Assembly: GCA_946623195.1 (NCBI GenBank)
Contig: CAMOQW010000015.1
Location: 1 to 27,838, forward strand
DNA: 27,838 nucleotides
Direction of reading: 5' to 3'
Source: an uncultured Prevotella sp.
GTDB lineage: Bacteria > Bacteroidota > Bacteroidia > Bacteroidales > Bacteroidaceae
Shown here: positions 7,116 through 13,828 of the stretch, in pieces
Layout of the letters: each line of letters starts with the position of its first letter
Numbering within the stretch: the stretch's first letter is position 1
The notes under the pieces: model-generated
The model's database searches: none
What the model was told of the DNA's origin: nothing
Seen by the model: only the letters and a program-made list of their open reading frames with translations
Program-made: the position numbers and the translations under genes

Positions 7116-9881
7116 TTATAGGGTTGGTAAAGTAATGGTGAACTCGGTATATTCATTCTTTACAGACTCGACGGTGATGTCGCCACCGTGATTCTGGGTT
7201 ATTTCCTTGCTCAGGTAGAGTCCTACACCTGAGGCTTCACCTGTTGTCTTGGTAGTGAAGAACGGGTCAAATATCTTGTGGAGGATATTCTCGCTGATAC
7301 CGGTTCCGTTGTCGTGGATGGTCAGATAGGCAGTCTTGCCCGATTGATGGAGTTTCAACTTGATAGCGAGACCGGACTCAGTTCGTTCTTTCTTCTCATC
7401 CTTTTTACATACGGCATATACGGCATTGGCCAGCAGGCTCATTACCGTCTTGCTGAGCAACTCTGTGTTACCGTTGATCATCAGCGGTGTACTGGGCAGT
7501 TGGAAACTGATGTCGATATGGTGCAGGGCAATCTCGTTCTTATAGTAGTTCTCTATCATCTTGTGGTTCTGCTTCAGCATGGCACAAAGGTCCATAGGCG
7601 CCAAATTTCCAGAGTGGTTCTTCAGCATTTCCTCCATAGCCTTCAGCGTACGGGTGGTGTTGGCGCCATGTTCGCCGACTTTCTGAAGGTTGACCTCCAG
7701 CATATTGAGTACATCCATCGTATCTTCGTAGTTCTCCTGGTCCATGTTGTCTTTCTCGTCCTCAATATTAGCGGTCACGTCCTTGACAAGTCCCTGCGAG
7801 AGTTTGCTGAAGTTGTTGATGTAGTTCAGGGGGTTAAGTATGCGGTCTATCAGTCCTTGCGTCAGTTTACCGACGGTGGCCATTTTCTCCAGCCGCACCA
7901 CTTCGGCAGTCCTGTCTTTTACGATGTTCTCCAGTCGCACTTTCTCCTTTTCGAGGCGGCTCAGACGGAAACGTATCAGCAAGTAGACTGTCAGGGCGAG
8001 GGCGATAACGTAAAGAGCCATCATGTACCAGCGCATGTAGAGCGGGAAGTCATAGTTGATGTTCAGCCTGACCACATCGGAAGTGCGTCCGAAGGCATCA
8101 CGGCCCTGTATCTCTAATATATTGGTGCCATAGGGCTGATTGATCATCTCAACGCTATTATCGTCATCCCACTGGCTCCACTTGTTATCGTTGACACGAT
8201 AGCGGAACTCAGGTTTGCCTATGGCGACAGGGAAATTCAACGAATAGTGGATGCGAAGGTGACGTTCGTTGCTGGCCAAGGTCGGCAGCGATTGGGGCTG
8301 CTGCCCGTAACCTCCGTACAACACACTGTCTTCGCGCAGGGTGATGCTACGCAGCAGCACTTCGGGCTTGGTTTTCATCAGCATCGGCTCAACGTCGGTG
8401 TCAATAGTGAATATGCCTCGCTCACCGCCTACCCAAAGCTTATTTCCGTCTTGCAGCACAGCTCTTACTGAGTAGTCCATGAAAGGTTTTACCAGTCTGG
8501 ACAATTTGGCGTCAACTGCCTCGTCAGTGAATGCATACAGACCGCGCCCCTTGTTGTTAGTCAGCCAGATGACTCCGTTGTTGTCGGAATACGAGAACAG
8601 AGGGTAGGGGAAGGGCTTTTTAGTGTTGGCAACGATGGGGTAAATCATACCGCCATTGTTGACGAGAGTGGCCACTTCCAAATTGTCTTTTTCAGATGTG
8701 AGGGCAACGAAGTCGTCCCCCCGTTTGCCTTTCCATATCTTGCCGTAGATGGTCTGCAGCCAGATGCAGCTGATGTTGTCTTTCAGAATGCGTACCACCT
8801 TTTCAATACTGTTCAGTTTCTGCCTCGTCCCGTCAGCATGGTTGTAGTACAGACCGTCCATCTCGCCGCTATAGAAGTTTTCGCCGTCAGCCATCAGCGA
8901 CAGTACGCTGGCAGAGGTAAGCCGCCTGACGCTGCCGTTGTTGTTGACACGGAATACTCCGTCCATGGTGGCTGCCAGCAGATGGTCACCATGGCTGATG
9001 AGTTGCCACGTGGTATGAGTGATTTCATTGACAGGCACGAAACGGCGACCTTCCTTCCGGTAGAGTCCGCTCAGTGTTCCGGCGTAGATGTGGCCGCCTG
9101 ATTTCAGCAGCGACAGCACTTCGCCGCGCAGTCCTTCTGTTGTCGTGAAACGTGAGAAAGCCGAAGGGAAGGAAATGACAAAGACGCCGTTGTCTGTGGC
9201 ACCCCATAGCTGACCCTTATTAAAGGTAATGTGTGCCACGTTGTCTGAGCATAGTCCGTCCTGTTCCTTGATACTGAAAAGTCTGTTGCCATTCTGATCC
9301 GTAATAATCACACCGTCGCCGTTTGTGGCCAGTGCCTGCAGTCCGTTTCCCAGCTGTTGAATTTGGTTGATGTGTAATTTGTCGCTAAGGGTGGCAAAGC
9401 CCGTTGTGGGCGTAGTGGCTTCCGGATGCCGTTCTATCTTCTCGCCTGTGATGCTGAATATCTGATTGCCACTGGTAAGAAACCATATGGAGCCGTCTTT
9501 CTCCCAGATCCAGTTTACCTCGCCATGAAACGGCGTAGCGGTCAGTGTCTTGAGCCTCAGTTCTCCTTTGGCGGTTGTGGTCAGGTAGCCTATGTAATTG
9601 AACCCCCCGGTCCAGATGATATTTTTAGAATCGCGGTATAGACTGGTGATACGTGTGACTCCTGGCGTGTGGAGCATGTGCCACTCCGCATTGTCGAAGT
9701 AGAGCAGGCCTTCGAAGTTGGCCACATAGATGGTGCCGTCGTCGCCAGTGATGATGTCGAAATTCTGATTGTGTCCGTTGTACTCCGTTGCCGGGTAGTT
9801 TCGGATGAAGGGGAGGCCCTGTGCCGTCATCTGCAGGGTCACGCAGATTTGGAGGGCGACGAGTAGTGCTAACTTTCTCAT
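7116..9881 (-). CDS. Propeller-type membrane sensor kinase homologue lacking the phosphoacceptor histidine
   Basis: A 921-residue protein when started at 9881, where MRKLALLVALQ gives a signal peptide and the ATG overlaps the upstream TGA (ATGA). A start at 9944 would lie inside the upstream gene. Periplasmic two-component-regulator propeller repeats fill most of the first 500 residues (for example DSKNIIWTGG and DGSIWFLTSG). A Y_Y_Y domain (FRYRVNDNKWSQW) follows, then one membrane helix (about 616-636), a coiled coil and a dimerisation helix. The H-box reads GLIDRILNPLNYI: Asp679-Arg680 replace the usual His-Glu, checked on the bases at 7847-7842. The ATP-binding domain keeps an N-box, DNGTGI, FDPFFTTK and SGVGL. 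This is the domain order of the hybrid two-component sensors of Bacteroides, but without receiver or AraC domains. It probably senses in the periplasm and cannot autophosphorylate in the usual way. Confidence 0.9.
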   Translation of the reverse strand: MRKLALLVALQICVTLQMTAQGLPFIRNYPATEYNGHNQNFDIITGDDGTIYVANFEGLLYFDNAEWHMLHTPGVTRITSLYRDSKNIIWTGGFNYIGYLTTTAKGELRLKTLTATPFHGEVNWIWEKDGSIWFLTSGNQIFSITGEKIERHPEATTPTTGFATLSDKLHINQIQQLGNGLQALATNGDGVIITDQNGNRLFSIKEQDGLCSDNVAHITFNKGQLWGATDNGVFVISFPSAFSRFTTTEGLRGEVLSLLKSGGHIYAGTLSGLYRKEGRRFVPVNEITHTTWQLISHGDHLLAATMDGVFRVNNNGSVRRLTSASVLSLMADGENFYSGEMDGLYYNHADGTRQKLNSIEKVVRILKDNISCIWLQTIYGKIWKGKRGDDFVALTSEKDNLEVATLVNNGGMIYPIVANTKKPFPYPLFSYSDNNGVIWLTNNKGRGLYAFTDEAVDAKLSRLVKPFMDYSVRAVLQDGNKLWVGGERGIFTIDTDVEPMLMKTKPEVLLRSITLREDSVLYGGYGQQPQSLPTLASNERHLRIHYSLNFPVAIGKPEFRYRVNDNKWSQWDDDNSVEMINQPYGTNILEIQGRDAFGRTSDVVRLNINYDFPLYMRWYMMALYVIALALTVYLLIRFRLSRLEKEKVRLENIVKDRTAEVVRLEKMATVGKLTQGLIDRILNPLNYINNFSKLSQGLVKDVTANIEDEKDNMDQENYEDTMDVLNMLEVNLQKVGEHGANTTRTLKAMEEMLKNHSGNLAPMDLCAMLKQNHKMIENYYKNEIALHHIDISFQLPSTPLMINGNTELLSKTVMSLLANAVYAVCKKDEKKERTESGLAIKLKLHQSGKTAYLTIHDNGTGISENILHKIFDPFFTTKTTGEASGVGLYLSKEITQNHGGDITVESVKNEYTEFTITLPTL

Positions 9882-11446
9882 TTGACGGCCTCCCTTCCTG
9901 TAAATGTCTCGTACGGTATGTTGCTTCCTATATAATAGTTCCACTCATCGCGTGTCAGATTGCGTTTTATCAGACTTTTCAGTTGGGTGGTCATAACGGG
10001 TACGGACATGATAGTACGTGTAAGTGTGCCTTTATAGTCGCCACACCAGATATAGTTCTTGTCGCTGTCAAAGTTGAAGTCAATGATCCAGCCGTTAGTT
10101 TGGGCGATGGGAATGGGTTCTATCTTTGTGTTGTCAACCATCCATAGGTTGATGGTGCCGTCGTAGCTGGCAGAATAGATGCGCCATCCGTTGATCTTGA
10201 TTTTCGAGATGCGTGAGCGGTGCCCCACCAGTTTGTACGACTTGCCTTGGCGGTCAATATAGTAAATAGTGCCGTCTTTCATGCCGTAGGCCTGGATGCC
10301 GATGCTGTTGGAACTGGCATAGGCGGTCACCTGTCCGCTGAAAGGCACACGCTGATTGTCCTGACGGTTGAGACTGAAAATCTTATGCATGCCGCCTTGA
10401 TCGTCGAAGACGAAAGGTATGCCTTTTACCCGACAGACGGTTACTATTTTATAGGGCAGCGGCTTGCTGCCGTTTTGTTGCCAACTCTTACGGTCTATAC
10501 GTGCCAGTCCGCGGTCGCCGATGATGAGCAGCTCGTTACCGACGGTGTCCAGGCGCAAAGGGTGTCCGATACCGCTGATTTCGTGGATGATGTTCTTGCC
10601 GTTCTGACGGACCAGCAGATGACCTGTCCGGCTGACAGCTAATATGGCTCCTGTACGCCGGTCTGTCTTCACATCGCGGAAGTCATAGCTTTTATTGGTG
10701 AACAGCGAGTCGGTACGCAAATGGGAACCGTCGGCTTGGTGGGAGAATAGTTCACCATAGCTGCTACAGGTCAGAAAGCGCGGCACTTTATTACCAGACA
10801 GGAAGCTGATGCACTCTATCGGTCCCTTATGGCGGTTCCATTGGCGCTTGCTTTGACTGGTCATCACCAGTGCCTGATGGATGGTTGGATAATATAAATC
10901 ACCGTTATAACGTCGTGTATATACGCAGGCGGCATAGGCTAACAGGTTGGCCAGTTCTGTATGGCCGGTCTGATATTGCGTGATAGCCACATTGCCCAGT
11001 TGTCTGGCCAGTGTGAGATAGCTCAACGTGTCAGCAACCCTTTTGGAGAATTCAGCCTGTGTACGCTGGTTCTCTGCGATGATGCGCTGGGTGTTGGCTG
11101 TCTCCTCGGCTTGCTGGGCCAGGTGCTGTGCGGTCAAGGCTTTCTGCTGCTCTGCCTCTGCGTGGCGTCTCATTTCTTCGGCCACCTTCGTCTGTTGCTC
11201 GGCAGCCTCGCGCTGTTCGTCACTTATCTGACGTTCCTGCAGGGCTATCTCCTCCATCTGGGCATTGATGCTCTGCATGATGGCTGACCTGTTCTCCTTC
11301 TTGCTCAGCTCTTCTATCTGTACTTTTAGTTCCTCCGTCTTACGGGTTTCCCTTTCGTACATCATGTAGATGCCGATACAGCCGCCCCCTGCGAGTAACG
11401 TGAGACACAAAACCAGGAGAGTACTTGTCTTTCCGAATATTTTCAT
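9878..11446 (-). CDS. Membrane-anchored coiled-coil / WD40-like repeat protein
   Basis: A 522-residue protein. One N-terminal membrane helix (about 8-28) is followed by a long charged, Gln/Glu/Ala-rich coiled coil (about 32-145) rich in ERQ, EEMRRHAEAEQQ and QQAEETA stretches. A helical segment ARQLGNVAITQYQTG ... ELANLLAYAA comes next. The remainder (about 190-480) reads as degenerate beta-propeller repeats, the clearest being KINGWRIYSASYDGTINLWMV. The C-terminus has NLTRDEWNYYIG, similar to the tail of WD40 proteins that follow NACHT/nSTAND ATPases. Whether the propeller faces the cytoplasm or the periplasm cannot be decided from sequence alone. The gene overlaps its neighbours by ATGA at both ends, so it is an integral part of the operon. 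A scaffold between receptors, kinases and phosphatase is plausible but unproven. Confidence 0.8.
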   Translation of the reverse strand: MKIFGKTSTLLVLCLTLLAGGGCIGIYMMYERETRKTEELKVQIEELSKKENRSAIMQSINAQMEEIALQERQISDEQREAAEQQTKVAEEMRRHAEAEQQKALTAQHLAQQAEETANTQRIIAENQRTQAEFSKRVADTLSYLTLARQLGNVAITQYQTGHTELANLLAYAACVYTRRYNGDLYYPTIHQALVMTSQSKRQWNRHKGPIECISFLSGNKVPRFLTCSSYGELFSHQADGSHLRTDSLFTNKSYDFRDVKTDRRTGAILAVSRTGHLLVRQNGKNIIHEISGIGHPLRLDTVGNELLIIGDRGLARIDRKSWQQNGSKPLPYKIVTVCRVKGIPFVFDDQGGMHKIFSLNRQDNQRVPFSGQVTAYASSNSIGIQAYGMKDGTIYYIDRQGKSYKLVGHRSRISKIKINGWRIYSASYDGTINLWMVDNTKIEPIPIAQTNGWIIDFNFDSDKNYIWCGDYKGTLTRTIMSVPVMTTQLKSLIKRNLTRDEWNYYIGSNIPYETFTGREAVK

Positions 11447-12609
11447 GCTTTACGCTTCAGAGCCATGATGGTGATGTCGTCGCTTTGTGGCGCCTCACCC
11501 GCAAAAGTGCGTACATCGTCCAACAGACCGTTAATGATATCGCTACAGTCCTTTCCTTTCATCGAGGCCAGAACCTGCTCCATGCGCGTCTCGCCATATT
11601 CTTCTAACGATACGTTGAAAGCCTCGTTCACGCCATCAGTATACATCAGCAGGGTATCGCCCGGATGCAGCTGTGCATTGTGCTCTTCGAACGTGACACC
11701 GTCAATACAGCCCACAACAGTGTTTACGCTCTGAGGCAGCTGTTCTACCATACCGTTGGCCCGCAGGATAAAAGGTGAGTTGTGGCCTCCGTTGCAATAA
11801 GCCAGTTCTCCTGTCCTGATGTTGTAGATAGCATAGAATACGGTAACGAACATACAGTCAGCAGACTCCTTGCTTAGCAGCTCATTGGATTTAGTCAGAC
11901 ACTTTCCCGGCGTTCCGCCCTGTAGTCCTACGGTCCTGATGAGTGTGCGGCTGACAGCCATGAAGATAGCGGCCGGTATACCTTTCCCGCTGACGTCGGC
12001 CATCACCACGCCGATGTGGTCGTCGTCAATGCGGAAGAAATCGTAGAAGTCGCCGCCCACATCCTTTGCGGGAGTCATCAATGCTGCCAGATCCAGCTCA
12101 TGCTCGTTCTCGGGGAACGGCGGGAAGATGCGAGGCAGGATGGCCTGTTGTATCTCGGCGGCCACAGCCAGGTCTGTTTTCAGCAATTCCAGCTGCGTAT
12201 GCTCCTCTTGCGCCTGTTTGATATAATGTATCTGCTCGATGGCCTTCTCGATGGTAAGGCTGAGGTCGTCGAGGTCGATGGGCTTCGTGGCGAAGTCGAA
12301 GGCCCCGTTGTTCATCGCCTGGCGGATGTTGCCCATGTCGCCATAGGCCGACACCATGATGCACTTCAGCGCGGGGTTACGCAGCTCGTTCACCTTCGTG
12401 AGCAGCGTCAGGCCGTCCATCTCGGGCATGTTGATGTCGCTCAGGATGATGTCGAAGTCCTTCTCCCTGAGGAGCATGGTAAGGGCCTCAAGGCCGTTGT
12501 GGGCAAAGTGGAACTCATACTCTCCCTTCCTGATTTTCCGTCTGAAGTATTGTGTCAGGAGCAACTCGAGGTCGTTCTCGTCATCGACACTAAGTATTTT
12601 TACTGGCAT
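11443..12609 (-). CDS. Response regulator fused to SpoIIE/RsbU-type PP2C Ser/Thr phosphatase
   Basis: A 388-residue cytoplasmic protein. The N-terminal receiver domain (about 1-125) has the acidic pair Asp9-Asp10, phosphoacceptor Asp58 in ILSDINMPEMDG, Ser86 in MVSAYG and Lys109 in TKP. A coiled-coil linker (about 120-158, including the AAEIQQAILP element seen in RsbU-like proteins) leads to a PP2C SpoIIE domain (about 180-385). Metal-binding motifs are GGDFYDFF, ADVSGKG (Asp205), GGHNSP, YTDGVNEA (Asp325) and SDDITIMAL (Asp377-Asp378). Phosphorylation of the receiver presumably controls phosphatase activity. No STAS antagonist, anti-sigma kinase or sigma factor lies nearby, so the substrate is not evident. 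As first gene of the operon it follows a good promoter. Confidence 0.93.
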   Translation of the reverse strand: MPVKILSVDDENDLELLLTQYFRRKIRKGEYEFHFAHNGLEALTMLLREKDFDIILSDINMPEMDGLTLLTKVNELRNPALKCIMVSAYGDMGNIRQAMNNGAFDFATKPIDLDDLSLTIEKAIEQIHYIKQAQEEHTQLELLKTDLAVAAEIQQAILPRIFPPFPENEHELDLAALMTPAKDVGGDFYDFFRIDDDHIGVVMADVSGKGIPAAIFMAVSRTLIRTVGLQGGTPGKCLTKSNELLSKESADCMFVTVFYAIYNIRTGELAYCNGGHNSPFILRANGMVEQLPQSVNTVVGCIDGVTFEEHNAQLHPGDTLLMYTDGVNEAFNVSLEEYGETRMEQVLASMKGKDCSDIINGLLDDVRTFAGEAPQSDDITIMALKRKA

Positions 12610-12641
12610 ATTTTTATGATGTATTTATTAGGATTTGCCTG

Positions 12642-12673
12642 CAAAATTACGGTTATTTATCAAGAATACCAAA
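12642..12673 (-). promoter_or_regulatory. Promoter of the six-gene signalling operon
   Basis: On the minus strand TTTG (12673-12670), a 20-base spacer and the -7 box TAATTTTG (12649-12642) match the Bacteroidetes consensus. Predicted transcription starts near 12635, giving a leader of about 25 bases before the ATG at 12609. The promoter is back to back with the one serving the plus-strand gene at 12753. Confidence 0.7.
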
Positions 12674-12702
12674 AAAAAGGGTAAGAAAAGAAATATTTTA
12701 TG

Positions 12703-12710
12703 TAATTTTG
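12703..12710 (+). promoter_or_regulatory. -7 element for the ATP-grasp-like gene
   Basis: TAATTTTG matches the TAnnTTTG -7 consensus and lies about 43 bases before the ATG at 12753. No convincing TTG-type -33 box is seen 19-21 bases upstream. The last base of the element is the first base of a 30-bp tandem duplication. Confidence 0.5.
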
Positions 12711-12769
12711 TGGCCTGTAACGACGAAACTACATATATTGTAGCCTGTAACGATGAAACTACATATTTT
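12710..12769 (+). repeat. 30-bp imperfect tandem duplication spanning a gene start
   Basis: Copies 12710-12739 and 12740-12769 match at 27 of 30 positions. The core CCTGTAACGAnGAAACTACA is shared. The second copy carries the ATG start of the downstream gene; the first has ACG at the same place and an in-frame TAG after it. Only the second copy can therefore initiate. Confidence 0.9.
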
Positions 12770-13796
12770 CAATCCAGAACACGACATTGCCCTGGCGTCA
12801 GGCCTGAGCAATTTCACAGCACCCCATGCCGGGCGGCAGTTGCGCAGCGACGTGGGGTTCCTGCCGGCCTTGTGGGCCGGTGCCGGCGAGTGTGTGCTCG
12901 TAGAGCATGCCGACGAGGCGGAGCAGCGCTTCCGCCGCCTGATGAACCGGCCTTTCGGGCGGTTTGTAGAGAAACAGATGCTTTCGGTCATCGACATCAG
13001 CAGGATAGAGCCCTGGGGATGGGACGCCGCCCTCAAGGCCTTTCTGCTGCGCAGGGGGGTAAGGGCTGAGGTGCTGCCCGGCGACGAGCGGCTGCGGCTT
13101 ATCCGCCAGCTGTCGAGCCGTGCCACGGCCGTGGCGATGCTGCCACTGCTGCAGGGTCCGGGGCGCACGGGCGAGTCGGTGATGGCCCGCAGCCTGGGCG
13201 AGGCTGCCGACGCACTGGCCCGCTGGCAGAGCATCGTGGTGAAGGCGCCCTGGAGCAGCAGCGGGCGGGGCGTGCGCTTCGTCGGTGGCCAGATGGCACC
13301 GGCGGTAGAGCGCTGGATGGCGGGCGTCATCCGCAGGCAGGGGGCGGTCGCCATAGAGCCTCACTACCGTAAGGTGCGCGACTTCGCCATGGAGTTTGAG
13401 GCCGACGGACAGGGGGCGGCGCGCTATTCTGGACTGTCGCTCTTCCAGACGGAGAACGGAGCCTATCAGGGGAACATCATCGCCTCCGAGGAGGAGAAGA
13501 TGGAGATGATAAGCCGCTATCTGCCAGAGCGTTTGCTGCGCGATGTTCAAGAAGAGATTTGCCAGAGCTTCAGCCGCCTGCAGAACCATCCCTACCAGGG
13601 GCCGTTCGGGGTCGATATGATGGTGGTGGCACGCCCCGATGCACAGGGATTCCTGCTGCATCCCTGCGTGGAGCTCAACCTGCGCCGCACCATGGGCCAC
13701 GTGGCCCTCGGCCTGCAGCACTGCTGTCCGCTGCCGTCGGTGATGCGCGTTGTCTGCTCGGAAGACCATTACAAGATTAAAATACAGCGTATATGA
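12753..13796 (+). CDS. Uncharacterised ATP-grasp-like protein
   Basis: A 347-residue protein starting MKLHIFNPEHDIALASG. I recognise it only as a conserved Bacteroidales hypothetical protein. The central VVKAPWSSSGRGVRF (about 162-176) resembles the glycine-rich ATP-binding loop of ATP-grasp enzymes. The later IEPHYRKVRDFAMEF, GPFGVDMMVV and CVELNLRRTMGHVAL resemble the strands and metal/ATP ligands (Asp, Glu-x-Asn) at the end of that fold. A carboxylate-amine or similar ligase is possible, but no substrate can be assigned. No signal peptide is present. The gene is very GC-rich (70% in a hand count of bases 13201-13260) and its stop overlaps a possible start of the following glycosidase reading frame. 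Both ends of the gene carry a 30-bp tandem duplication. Confidence 0.75.
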   Translation: MKLHIFNPEHDIALASGLSNFTAPHAGRQLRSDVGFLPALWAGAGECVLVEHADEAEQRFRRLMNRPFGRFVEKQMLSVIDISRIEPWGWDAALKAFLLRRGVRAEVLPGDERLRLIRQLSSRATAVAMLPLLQGPGRTGESVMARSLGEAADALARWQSIVVKAPWSSSGRGVRFVGGQMAPAVERWMAGVIRRQGAVAIEPHYRKVRDFAMEFEADGQGAARYSGLSLFQTENGAYQGNIIASEEEKMEMISRYLPERLLRDVQEEICQSFSRLQNHPYQGPFGVDMMVVARPDAQGFLLHPCVELNLRRTMGHVALGLQHCCPLPSVMRVVCSEDHYKIKIQRI

Positions 13797-13828
13797 GATT
13801 ACAAGATCAAAATCCAACGTATATGAGA
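13769..13828 (+). repeat. 30-bp imperfect tandem duplication spanning a stop/start junction
   Basis: Copies 13769-13798 and 13799-13828 match at 27 of 30 bases. Each ends in an ATGA where a stop of the upstream frame and a start of the GH43 frame overlap. In the upstream frame both copies read YKIKIQRI then TGA, and all three differences fall at third codon positions and are synonymous. The duplication gives the glycosidase gene two in-frame ATGs, at 13793 and 13823. Confidence 0.9.

Noticed and set aside
7278..8117. 279-residue plus-strand open frame
   Set aside because: It lies fully opposite the propeller sensor kinase, whose domains are clear; its composition is that of a complementary-strand shadow.
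12016..12684. 222-residue plus-strand open frame
   Set aside because: It is antisense to the receiver-phosphatase gene and runs through the promoter region; no recognisable motif.
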